NCBI RefSeq assembly: GCF_000423665.1
Contig: NZ_AUIK01000030.1
Coordinates: forward strand, 1 to 64,000
DNA: 64,000 nt
Direction: 5' to 3'
Source: Solirubrobacter soli DSM 22325
GTDB taxonomy: Bacteria > Actinomycetota > Thermoleophilia > Solirubrobacterales > Solirubrobacteraceae
Notes under the pieces: generated by a model
Told to the model about the DNA's origin: nothing
The model's input: only the letters and a program-made list of their open reading frames with translations
Database searches by the model: none
Position numbers and translations under genes: made by a program
Shown here: positions 56,661 through 64,000 of the stretch, one piece after another
Position numbering within the stretch: position 1 is the stretch's first letter
Layout: each line of letters starts with the position of its first letter

Positions 56661-57758
56661 ATGCAGGTCGCCGCCGCGCGGGTCTGGGCCGCGGCGAAGC
56701 TCCCGTACCTGGCCGGCGCGCTGTTCGCGGCGGAGGTCCGCGCGGACCCTGGCAGCGGCACGATCGCGATCACCCGCGGCTGGCGCATCCTCGCCGACCC
56801 GGACGTGGCGGCGGAGCTGTCGGTCGAGCAACTCGGCCGGCTGCTGATCCACCTCGTCGGCCACGGGCTGCGCGATCATGCGGGACGGGCGGAGCGGCTC
56901 GGGATCGCCGACCGCTCGCGCTGGAACCGCTGTGCCGACGCCGAGCTCAACGACGACCTCGAGGGCTGCGTCCCGGACGTCGCTCCCGACTTCCCGGAGG
57001 ACCTCGGCTGCGAGCGCGGCCGCTTCGCCGAGCACTACTACGAGCACGCGACCGACGGTCCGCGCGCCTGGGACTGCGGGCCTGGCGCGGACGGACGGCC
57101 CGGCGACGACGGCGGTCCGCTGTCAGGGCGTCAGTGCGAGCTGATCCGGCTGTCCACCGCCGCGGAGATCCAGCGGGGCGACGCCCCGGCGGGCTGGCGA
57201 CGCTGGGCGGAGACCGTGCTCCCCTCGAAGATCGACTGGCGCCGCGTGCTCGCAGCCGAGGTCCGCGGGGCGGTCGCGGCGGTCTCGGGCATGGTCGACT
57301 ACAGCTACCGGCGCCCCTCGCGCCGAGCGCTCCCCGACGTCGTCCTGCCGACGCTGCACCGACCCGTTCCCGACGTCGCGATCGTGTGCGACACCTCAGG
57401 TTCGATGCACGACGAGCTGCTCGCCCGCGCGCTGGCGGAGGTCGAGAACGTGCTCTCGCGCGCCGGCCTGCGGCAGCGTCAGGTCCGCGTCCTGTCGGTC
57501 GACGCGGCGGTCCATGCCGTCCAGCGGGTCAGCCGTGCCACGCAGATCGCGCTCGCGGGCGGCGGCGGGACCGACATGGGCGCCGGCATCGAGGCGGCCG
57601 CCGCGCTGCGCCCGCGCCCGACCGTGACGATCGTGCTCACGGACGGATACACGCCGTGGCCGGACCGTCCGCCGCCCGGCATGCGCGTGGTGGTGGGCCT
57701 GCTCCAGCAGGGCTGGGACCCGCCCGGGTGGGCGCGGGTCGTCCTCATCGACGATTGA
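56661..57758 (+). CDS. VWA-like protein with degenerate metallopeptidase-like N domain
   Basis: 365 residues. N domain (~1-200) of DUF2201 type, where HExxH would lie at res 64-68 but reads HLVGH, so the Glu is lost. The following RDH and Cys-rich segment CADAELNDDLEGCVPDVAPD are kept. C-terminal VWA domain has a MIDAS DTSGS (Asp244, Ser246, Ser248) and a TDG loop. It probably binds metal and ligand but is not a working peptidase. Partner of the preceding ATPase. Confidence 0.85.
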   Translation: MQVAAARVWAAAKLPYLAGALFAAEVRADPGSGTIAITRGWRILADPDVAAELSVEQLGRLLIHLVGHGLRDHAGRAERLGIADRSRWNRCADAELNDDLEGCVPDVAPDFPEDLGCERGRFAEHYYEHATDGPRAWDCGPGADGRPGDDGGPLSGRQCELIRLSTAAEIQRGDAPAGWRRWAETVLPSKIDWRRVLAAEVRGAVAAVSGMVDYSYRRPSRRALPDVVLPTLHRPVPDVAIVCDTSGSMHDELLARALAEVENVLSRAGLRQRQVRVLSVDAAVHAVQRVSRATQIALAGGGGTDMGAGIEAAAALRPRPTVTIVLTDGYTPWPDRPPPGMRVVVGLLQQGWDPPGWARVVLIDD

Positions 57759-57812
57759 TCGTGTTCTCACGCGAACGTGCGGATTCGCACGAACCGCGGT
57801 ACGATGCCGCAC

Positions 57813-58082
57813 ATGGAACCGAACCGGTTCGACGACGTCGACATCCGGATCGTGGAGGAACCGAGCGAGCCGCGTAAGCCGAAGCGGGTGGGTCCCGCCG
57901 TGCTGGCGCTGACGGCGGCGTTCGCGCTCACGGGTTCCCTCGCGGCGGGCGCATCGGCACTCACCAGCACGGCGCAGGCGCCGACGCGCGTGGTCCAGAA
58001 GACCACGCACATCAGCAAGCAGGGTCACCACGGCCTGTGCGACAAGGACCGCCGCAGCAGCACGGCGGCCCTCAGCTACTAG
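57813..58082 (+). CDS. small membrane protein of unknown function
   Basis: 89 residues: acidic head (MEPNRFDDVDIRIVEEPSEP), one helix (VGPAVLALTAAFALTGSLAAGASALTS is the hydrophobic part, res ~27-47) and a basic tail with His/Lys. A six-bp hairpin CGTGCG/CGCACG lies upstream at 57776-57791. It ends overlapping the convergent hydrolase gene by 4 bases. Confidence 0.55.
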   Translation: MEPNRFDDVDIRIVEEPSEPRKPKRVGPAVLALTAAFALTGSLAAGASALTSTAQAPTRVVQKTTHISKQGHHGLCDKDRRSSTAALSY

Positions 58083-60295
58083 GGATTCGTCGTCGACAAC
58101 GTGAAGGTCAGCGTCCTGGAGTAGGCGCCGGTGCGCAGCGCGTCCTGCGCGCCGATGTGCTGGCGGAACGTGATCGTCGCCGCGCCGTTGGACACCGGTC
58201 CGGTCCAGGTCGCGGGCGCGATCTCGACGCGCAGAGCCTCCGGCAGTGAGAAGGCTCCGTTCATGAGGTGTCCGGGATCGGAGACCGTCAGCGCCGCGTC
58301 GGCGGCGGTGGAGGTCACGGTCGCGGTCGTGCTCGCCGTGTACTCGCGGTCGACGCCGGGCGCGAAGGCGCCGAAGCTCGCCGGTGCGCCGAGCGTGAGC
58401 GAGAGCGTCGCGGGGACGCTGCCGCCGACGTTCCCGCCCGCGTCGATCGCATAGTCGCGGGCGAGCTTGCCACCGGCCGGGACGATCTTCGCCGCCGGCG
58501 CGCTCACCGTCAGCCCGCCGAGGTCGCGCCCGGGGGCGTCCACGACAGGCAGCCGCAGCTGCAGGTCGGACACGCCCACCGACTGCTGGCCGGTGGGCGT
58601 GCGCAGGTACTGCGCGTCCTGCGCGAGGAGCTCGAGCTTGAGGACGTGGCCGGGCTGGACCGTCCAGGCCTGCGGGTGCAGCTGGAAGACCTGCCGGGTC
58701 GGGCCGCCGCCCGGGTTGAGCGGGCGCTGGACGCCGCGGGCGATCAGCCGCTGGGTCGCGCCGTCGACGTCGTACAGCCTCGCGGCGACCATGTCGTTCG
58801 CGCCCTTGGTGTCGAGCGTGGCGACGATCGTCGGCGAGCCCGCGAGCGTGTACGCGCTGGTCGCGGCCGGGACCTTGTAGGTCGCGGCGCTCGCGTTGTC
58901 GGTGCTGGCCGTCGTCGTGCACACGTCGCCGCTCGTGAACGCGTTGCTCGGCGCGGTCCCGGGCGCGGTGACGGTTTGGGCCGCGGCGCCGTCGATCCGG
59001 ATCTCGCCCGGCGCGAGCAGCGCCCACGAGGCCGCGTGGTAGCGCGTCCCGGCGCCGCTGACCGGGCACTTGGAGGTGAGGATGTCGACGCCGCCGCGGG
59101 CGTCCGCCGGCTCCGTCCCCACGCCCTTGACGTAGTAGTCCAGCCAGGCGTTCTCGGCGGCGGTCAGCGCGGCGCGGTCTGTGGTGGAGATCGTGCCCGC
59201 GCGCGGGTTGTGGCCGAAGTCGAGGTGGAACATCGAGATCGGCGCATCCGGGTACTTCGCGCGGACCTTGTTGTAGTAGCGCAGCGACTCGTCGACCGGG
59301 AAGAGGTCGTCGTTCCAGCCGTTCGCCAGGAGGGCGGGGGCGGGCGGGATGCTGTCGTCGATGTAGTCGGCCGAGTGGTTGGTGGTGAGCTCGGTGACCA
59401 TCGCGGCGGCCGCGGGGTTGGTGTCGAACGGCCCGCCGGAGTCGGTCAGCGCCTTCCAGCCCATGATGTCGGCGGACGGGTCGGGAGGGCTCAGCGGCGC
59501 GTAGTAGCCGAGCACCTGGCCGGCGACGTAGAGCGAGTTGTTCCAGCTCTGCTTCTGGACGCCGACCCGATGGCCGCCGTTGAGGTAGGCCGAGTTCGCG
59601 AGGTAGTCGAGGTTGGAGCCGTTCGGCGTGAGCGAGTAGGCGATGTCGCTCCACGTGAACTCCGGCACGGTCGCGGCGATCCGCATCGGCTTGCCGAGCG
59701 GGCTCGTCCACGGGATCAGGCTGCCGTCGGGCTGCTGGACGCGGGTCTTGAGGGCGCCGAGGGCGATCGACATGCCGCCGCCATAGGAGCCGCCCGTGGC
59801 GCCGATCCGCTGCGGGTCGATCACGCCGTCGTCGGCGAGTTGCCCGAGCGCGTACTGCGCGTCGCGCACCTCGAACGCGTTGTGCATCAGGTGGATGTAG
59901 CCCTTGCCGACGCACAGCGGGTTGGCGCGCATCGCAGCGCCGCAGGAGTTCCCCCAGCCGCGGTCGGTCATCGTGAACACCGCGTAGCCGCGGGTCAGCG
60001 CGCGCTGGGCATCGGTGCCCGTCAGCGCGAGCTTGGAACCGCCCCAGCCGTGGTAGATGCCGATCACGGGCCAGTTCGCGTCGGCGCCGGCCTCAGGCGG
60101 GAAGCCGACGTTGACGTCGAGCGGGATCCCGTCCCAGGACGTGATCTGGCCGCTGCAGAAGCGTTGGCCGCTCGCCTGTGGGGTGCACGTGAGCGGGGTC
60201 GCGGTCCCCGTGAAGACCTGCGGGATCGCGGCGTCCGCCGAGGACGTCGCGATCAGGCTCGCGGCGGCCGCCGCGAGGACAAGCATCCTGCGCAT
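58079..60295 (-). CDS. exported X-Pro dipeptidyl-peptidase-like (CocE/S15) hydrolase
   Basis: 738 residues. Signal peptide (res 1-22), alpha/beta-hydrolase core with nucleophile Ser170 in GATGGSYGGG, catalytic His in FHLDFGHNPRAG, then a jelly-roll/beta C-terminal domain and an Ig-like end. S15-type enzymes cleave X-Pro dipeptides or esters such as cocaine; the substrate here is unknown. GGAGGAGGAG precedes the ATG at 60295; 60286 is alternative. The leader can form an anti-Shine-Dalgarno hairpin. Confidence 0.87.
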   Translation of the reverse strand: MRRMLVLAAAAASLIATSSADAAIPQVFTGTATPLTCTPQASGQRFCSGQITSWDGIPLDVNVGFPPEAGADANWPVIGIYHGWGGSKLALTGTDAQRALTRGYAVFTMTDRGWGNSCGAAMRANPLCVGKGYIHLMHNAFEVRDAQYALGQLADDGVIDPQRIGATGGSYGGGMSIALGALKTRVQQPDGSLIPWTSPLGKPMRIAATVPEFTWSDIAYSLTPNGSNLDYLANSAYLNGGHRVGVQKQSWNNSLYVAGQVLGYYAPLSPPDPSADIMGWKALTDSGGPFDTNPAAAAMVTELTTNHSADYIDDSIPPAPALLANGWNDDLFPVDESLRYYNKVRAKYPDAPISMFHLDFGHNPRAGTISTTDRAALTAAENAWLDYYVKGVGTEPADARGGVDILTSKCPVSGAGTRYHAASWALLAPGEIRIDGAAAQTVTAPGTAPSNAFTSGDVCTTTASTDNASAATYKVPAATSAYTLAGSPTIVATLDTKGANDMVAARLYDVDGATQRLIARGVQRPLNPGGGPTRQVFQLHPQAWTVQPGHVLKLELLAQDAQYLRTPTGQQSVGVSDLQLRLPVVDAPGRDLGGLTVSAPAAKIVPAGGKLARDYAIDAGGNVGGSVPATLSLTLGAPASFGAFAPGVDREYTASTTATVTSTAADAALTVSDPGHLMNGAFSLPEALRVEIAPATWTGPVSNGAATITFRQHIGAQDALRTGAYSRTLTFTLSTTNP

Positions 60296-60305
60296 TGCAC
60301 TCTCC

Positions 60306-60322
60306 TCCTCCTTGACGGAGGA
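60306..60322 (-). promoter_or_regulatory. hairpin that can pair with the ribosome site of the S15 gene
   Basis: On the minus strand TCCTCC (60322-60317), loop GTCAA, then GGAGGA (60311-60306), which is part of the long ribosome site. The 6-bp stem would hide part of the site. The site has a spare GGAG copy downstream, so it may still be partly accessible. Confidence 0.4.
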
Positions 60323-60337
60323 ATCACACCACGCGCG

Positions 60338-60811
60338 TCAACCGCCGCGGAGCTCGGCGATCACATCCGACGCCATCCGCAGCCGCAGCGCGAGGATTCG
60401 CGCCAGATCTCTGAGCATTGCGTGAGCGAGCGCCGGCTCGTGCTCGAGCAGCCGGTCGAACGCGGCAGTGTCGAGCCGGACGACCTCGACGTCGGTGATC
60501 GCGTCCAGCGTGGCCGAGCGGGGCTGCGCGTCGAAGAACGCGAGCTCGCCGAGCACGGAGGGCGCGTCGATCGTCTTGAACGCGCCCTCGTCGCGCGGCA
60601 GCCGCACGCCGACGGTTCCCTCCGTCAGGAGGTAGAGCGCGCGGTCGTTCTCACCCGCCTGCACGAGCGCGAGGCCTTCGCCGATGGTGCGGACCTCGGC
60701 GTGGGAGAAGATCGCGGCCCAATCGGCCGCGGTCGCCTCTGGCATGAACAGCAGGTCGGCCGAGTTCTCGTGGGCTTCCTCGGCGAACACGATGAATGGG
60801 CCGGCGTGCAC
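60338..60811 (-). CDS. cyclic-nucleotide-binding (CRP-like sensor) domain protein
   Basis: 157 residues, a stand-alone cNMP fold: ALVQAGENDRALYLLTEGTVGV, phosphate cassette VLGELAFFDAQPRSATLDAI with the conserved Glu and Arg, and C helix. No helix-turn-helix follows, so it is not a CRP transcription factor; it may regulate a partner. It lies downstream of the AlkZ-like gene on the same strand. Confidence 0.83.
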   Translation of the reverse strand: MHAGPFIVFAEEAHENSADLLFMPEATAADWAAIFSHAEVRTIGEGLALVQAGENDRALYLLTEGTVGVRLPRDEGAFKTIDAPSVLGELAFFDAQPRSATLDAITDVEVVRLDTAAFDRLLEHEPALAHAMLRDLARILALRLRMASDVIAELRGG

Positions 60812-60821
60812 GCGCCCAAGA

Positions 60822-61811
60822 TTAGGCGCAGAAGGCGACCAACCGACGCGCCTCTTGCTCGACGGCTTTGCGCTGCTTTGCGGTGAGCGGTTCGAAGGGC
60901 TCGATCGTGCCGTCCGGCCGCCACGCGCCCTTGACCTGGCCGTCGACGAGGAACGTGCCGACGGACTGCGGCATCTTCGTGTTGAAGATCTTCGGGCGGT
61001 GCTCCTCAGGGAGGATCAGCGCGCGCCGGGCGTGGACGAGCAGGATCGCGTCCCAGGTGGGCAGGAAGCGCACCGGGGCGGGCGTGTCGTCCGGTGGGAG
61101 CGGCTGATCCGGGAGGTCGTACAGGGTCGTGCCGTCCTCGGCCTGGTAGGTCACCAGGTCGTCGACTCCGATCTCAGCGGGCTTCAGACCCGCCCAGTTG
61201 GCGATGTCGGCCTTGGCCGCGGGCCCGAACCCCGTCAGGTAGCGGGTGACGAGGTGCTTGAGCGGGTCGGTCAGCTCGGGCTTGGGGAGCCAGTCCTCGG
61301 CGAGGCCGTAGAGGTCCGCGCGACGGCGCTCCCACGTGCCCGAGGGCGGCAGGCGGACCATGTCGAGCCAGAGACCGACGCCCTGCCCGATGTCCTTGCC
61401 CACCAGCTCGTCGATCTCCTTGCGCTTGAGCGGCAGCCGCGGGCGCAGCGTCTCGGCGGCGGCCACCATCTCGCCCTCGGTGAGGTCTTTGCGCGTGCGC
61501 AGCCACAATGCGCGGCGGGCGCCGCGGATCGGCTCGAGCAGCGGCCAGTAGTCCGCCCGCGAGCAGAGGTGGATCGTGACCCGCATCATCGTCGCCTGGA
61601 TGACGCTGCGGTCGTTGAGCGCCTCCGTGAGCGCCTCCCGCTCGAAGCGCGCGAGCCGCGACCACAACCCGATGTACATCGACGGCGCGTACTGGGCCTG
61701 CAGCGCGCCCATCGCGTCGAGCATCTCGGGAATCGTCGCCTCCTTGCGCTCCAGCAGGCCCTGGCGGGCGAGCAGCGCGCGATTGAGCTCCCGCTGGGTG
61801 AGGGTCCGCAC
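60822..61811 (-). CDS. winged-helix protein of the AlkZ/YcaQ-like DNA glycosylase family
   Basis: 329 residues. The N-terminal region has LTQRELNRALLARQGLLER and the family motif Q38-A-Q40 in LQAQYAPS, the QxQ of AlkZ-type glycosylases that open crosslinks. Several winged-helix units follow, and the end is VDGQVKGAWRPDG. Action on damaged DNA is inferred from the motif only. GTG start at 61811. Confidence 0.78.
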   Translation of the reverse strand: MRTLTQRELNRALLARQGLLERKEATIPEMLDAMGALQAQYAPSMYIGLWSRLARFEREALTEALNDRSVIQATMMRVTIHLCSRADYWPLLEPIRGARRALWLRTRKDLTEGEMVAAAETLRPRLPLKRKEIDELVGKDIGQGVGLWLDMVRLPPSGTWERRRADLYGLAEDWLPKPELTDPLKHLVTRYLTGFGPAAKADIANWAGLKPAEIGVDDLVTYQAEDGTTLYDLPDQPLPPDDTPAPVRFLPTWDAILLVHARRALILPEEHRPKIFNTKMPQSVGTFLVDGQVKGAWRPDGTIEPFEPLTAKQRKAVEQEARRLVAFCA

Positions 61812-61822
61812 CCGTCGGAGAC

Positions 61823-64000
61823 TTACAGGCGGAACCGGACGACGCGGGTCGTCCCGTCGGCGCGGACGGTCAGCGTGTAGCGACCGTGCGCCAGGCGCGC
61901 GCGGCCGGACAGGCGCTTTGCGGTGAGCGCGTGCGCGCCCTCGGCGAGCGTGAACGTGCGCCGTGTCGTGCGCGTGCCGGTCTTGAGCGTCGTCTCGACG
62001 GTCGCCCTGGCCGACAGCGTGAGGCGAGCGGGGGTCGTCGCGCTGCGCAGGACCGAGAGGGTGGGCTTGCGCCGAGGCGGAACGGCGGGTGGGTCCGTGT
62101 GCGGGCGGGGCGAGGGGGCGACGAGCGGCGCGGGCGAGGCGGTGGCGGACGGCGAAGCGGTGGGCGTGGCCGTCGCGGTCGGCGTCGGCGTCGGCGTCGT
62201 GGTCGGCGTCGGGGTCGGCGTCGGCGTCGCGGTCGGCGTGGGCGTCGCGGTCGGCGTCGCCGTGGGCGTCGGCGACGGCTCTTCGCCGGGCGCCTGGCCG
62301 ACGCGGCGCGGGGCCGGCGTGAAGGTCGGGGTCACGGCGGTCGTCAGCGGTGCGCTCGTCGCCGTCGCGGCACCGGAGGTCACCACGCAGCGAAGCGCAT
62401 GGCCCGTGTCCGACGGGGTGCGAAGGAACTCGCGGCCCGTGTGATCGTCGACCGTGCTGCCGTCGAGGGTCCAGGCATAGTGGAACGCCGTCGGTTGGCC
62501 GGACCATGTGCCGGGGTCGCACTCGGCAAAGCCCGCGCCCGTCTCGACGACGCGTGGAACGGTCGAGTTCGCGGGGGCGGACGGCGGACGGTTCAGCGCG
62601 AGGCGGAAGTAGCGGTGGTACTGGCCCGCGAGGCTCTGGTAGCCGCCGACGTGGACCGTGTGACCGTCGGGCGAGAGGGCGAGCGCGCCGACCGAGCAGT
62701 CGCCGCAGCCGCCGAGGGTCCAGGCGAGCCGAGTGCCCGTCGCGGCGTCGTAGGACAGCAGCGACTCACCGTAGGTCGCGAGGACGGTCTCACCGTCCGG
62801 CAGTGGGAGGATGGCGTCGGGCCCGCTGCTCGCGGCGGGGGCGAACACGCGGCCCCCATCGCTCACTCGCAGGCCGGCGAAGTGCCCGGCGAACGATCCG
62901 CTCACGTACAGAACGCCGTGCGATGGTCGCATCACGTCCACGTGGCCGCCGAGCGCGGGGTTGAACGCGAGCACGCTTCCGGCGGCGTCGACTGCGGCCA
63001 GCCCATCCCTGGGCACGCCGTTCACCGACGTGAACGTTCCGCGCAGATACTGGACGCCGTCCGCGAACGCCGTCTCCTCCACGACACCGCCGGCGACACT
63101 CAGGCTCCATGGCAGCGGCGCGCCATCGGACGCCCGGATCGCGAACAGGCCCGCCGTGCCGACCACGTACACGGTGCCGCCCTCCGGGGACAGCGTGAGC
63201 GTCGCGTCGCCGGCGAGGTCGCGCCGCCAGACCACGCTCCCGTCGAAGGCGACCGCCGCGACGCCGCCCGGACCGGTGACGAAGACCGTCCCGTCGGCGC
63301 CCACCGCCGCGGAGGTCGCGTCGCCCGCCAGCCCGGTCGGATCCGTCCACGGCGTCACGTTCCCGGTCTCGTCGAGCACCGCCGCGCGGCGGCCGCGCTT
63401 GGCGATCACCGAGCCCGTCTGCAGGAACACGCTGTCGCCCGCCACCGCGAGCTCGTCCACGTAAGTGTCCCCCGCCGCGCCCGGTGCCCAGCCCAACAGG
63501 GCGCCGTCGCGGGTCGACACGGCGAGCGCGCCCGCCTGCGGCCAGCCTGGCGCAGAGGCGCGCCCGAGGTAGGCGACATCGCCCGACACCGCGATCGCCC
63601 CCGCGGTCGTCACTGCGCTGTGCCAAGCGCTCCGGGCGCCCGTCGCCGCGTCGTAGGCGACGACGCCCTCGCCGGTCCCGGAGCGGGTGACGAACAGGGT
63701 TTGCCCGCCGACGGCCAGGTCCCGCGTCTCGGTCGAGCCGGACGCGCGCCAGCGTTCAGACAGCGTCGCGGGATCCAGCGAGGAGAGCGCGCCGTTGTAC
63801 TGGACGCTGTAGACGCCGCCGTCGGTGACCGCGACCGCGACGCCTTGCCCGGCAGGCCCGCCGGCCTTGACCGCGCCGGTCGCCGCGTCGTACGCGATCA
63901 CCGACGGGCTCCAGCTCGACGCGTACAGCGTTGAGCCGTCGGGCGAGAGCGCGAGATCGACGGTGCGCGACGTACCCCACGACGCGGTCGCGCCGGAGGC
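61823..64000 (-). CDS. secreted beta-propeller protein, 5' end cut by the right edge
   Basis: The frame is open past the first GTG (63901) to the window end, where more propeller sequence (DLALSPDGSTLYASSWSP) is read, so the start lies outside. The seen part (~725 residues) holds PQQ/WD-like blades (VIAYDAATGAVK, VAYDAATGARS, RLSYDAATG-type), a Cys-containing Ig-like module (NSTVPRVVETGAGFAECDPG), a Thr/Pro linker and a final beta domain (TRRTFTLAEGAHALTAKRL). A surface-binding role is likely; no catalytic motif was seen. Confidence 0.83.
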   Translation of the reverse strand, partial: ASGATASWGTSRTVDLALSPDGSTLYASSWSPSVIAYDAATGAVKAGGPAGQGVAVAVTDGGVYSVQYNGALSSLDPATLSERWRASGSTETRDLAVGGQTLFVTRSGTGEGVVAYDAATGARSAWHSAVTTAGAIAVSGDVAYLGRASAPGWPQAGALAVSTRDGALLGWAPGAAGDTYVDELAVAGDSVFLQTGSVIAKRGRRAAVLDETGNVTPWTDPTGLAGDATSAAVGADGTVFVTGPGGVAAVAFDGSVVWRRDLAGDATLTLSPEGGTVYVVGTAGLFAIRASDGAPLPWSLSVAGGVVEETAFADGVQYLRGTFTSVNGVPRDGLAAVDAAGSVLAFNPALGGHVDVMRPSHGVLYVSGSFAGHFAGLRVSDGGRVFAPAASSGPDAILPLPDGETVLATYGESLLSYDAATGTRLAWTLGGCGDCSVGALALSPDGHTVHVGGYQSLAGQYHRYFRLALNRPPSAPANSTVPRVVETGAGFAECDPGTWSGQPTAFHYAWTLDGSTVDDHTGREFLRTPSDTGHALRCVVTSGAATATSAPLTTAVTPTFTPAPRRVGQAPGEEPSPTPTATPTATPTPTATPTPTPTPTTTPTPTPTATATPTASPSATASPAPLVAPSPRPHTDPPAVPPRRKPTLSVLRSATTPARLTLSARATVETTLKTGTRTTRRTFTLAEGAHALTAKRLSGRARLAHGRYTLTVRADGTTRVVRFRL
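62155..62275. repeat. Thr/Pro-coding hexamer repeat tract
   Basis: A run of six-base variants of GGCGTC / GGTCGG on the plus strand encodes alternating Thr-Pro (TPTATPTPTP) on the minus strand. It forms the unstructured linker of the propeller protein; length variation between strains is likely. Confidence 0.75.

Noticed and set aside
57776..57791. CGTGCG/CGCACG hairpin after the VWA gene as a terminator
   Set aside because: Short stem, no U-run, and equally likely part of the next promoter; noted only within the small membrane protein entry.
58268..60886. An 872-codon plus-strand open frame antisense to the S15 hydrolase
   Set aside because: Low-complexity Arg/Val composition and no recognisable fold; the minus-strand gene has a signal peptide, catalytic motif and ribosome site.
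62155..62275. Hexamer tract as a regulatory repeat or origin
   Set aside because: It is inside a coding frame as a Thr/Pro linker, so codon bias explains it.

Overview
The window is high-GC (about 70%) bacterial chromosome with densely packed genes, frequent GTG starts, and many ATGA or GTGA stop/start overlaps. The gene content points to an actinobacterium: cydABDC in that order, an F420-type (LLM) oxidoreductase, NarL-type two-component regulators, an MmyB-type XRE regulator, and secreted beta-propeller and LamG proteins with Pro/Thr or Ig-like linkers. The style (DUF4331 plus TPR pairs, secreted proteins ending in a short beta-rich domain) suggests Thermoleophilia/Solirubrobacterales. That placement is inference from gene style, not from a marker gene. 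No insertion sequence, prophage, CRISPR array or rRNA gene was seen.

Layout, left. 0.4-2.9 kb: membrane-anchored Ser/Thr kinase, divergent from a secreted propeller/Ig protein. 5-8 kb: DUF4331 protein, TPR protein and a Fur-family regulator. 8-11.4 kb: PAS histidine kinase, an orphan lipoyl E2 acyltransferase and a VOC protein. 11.5-17.1 kb: cytochrome bd oxidase operon with its CydDC exporter. 17.9-21.2 kb: a 2-oxoacid dehydrogenase operon (E1alpha, E1beta, second E2) closed by a strong hairpin. 21.3-26.3 kb: a GGDEF-EAL protein, then lipB, an LLM oxidoreductase and lipA, translationally coupled. The lipoate genes supply the cofactor that both E2 proteins need.

Layout, middle. 26.4-29.5 kb: rhomboid protease, D,D-carboxypeptidase and two poorly known membrane proteins. 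29.5-33.3 kb: NarL-type two-component pair running into DUF485/actP acetate symport. 33.3-35.2 kb: ROK kinase and histone-deacetylase-like protein. 35.2-40.3 kb: tRNA-Ala(UGC), then three regulator/enzyme pairs (MarR/hydrolase, XRE/SDR, AraC/MFS), the most accessory-looking stretch. 40.2-46.1 kb: MecA-like class B PBP, M1 peptidase, a small acidic protein and a HAMP-GGDEF protein. 46.2 kb: tRNA-Ala(CGC).

Layout, right. 46.4-53.6 kb: RlmA-like methyltransferase, a 1,322-residue LamG/deacetylase-like secreted protein, a hotdog thioesterase, and a secreted protein next to a SipW/ER-type signal peptidase with an unusual coiled-coil tail. 53.6-57.8 kb: a compact, divergently arranged MoxR-AAA/VWA locus with two uncharacterised partners; this is the best candidate for a poorly described system. 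57.8-64 kb: small membrane protein, X-Pro dipeptidyl-peptidase-like hydrolase, cyclic-nucleotide-binding protein, AlkZ-like winged-helix protein, and a secreted propeller protein cut by the right edge. A gene end may also be cut by the left edge.
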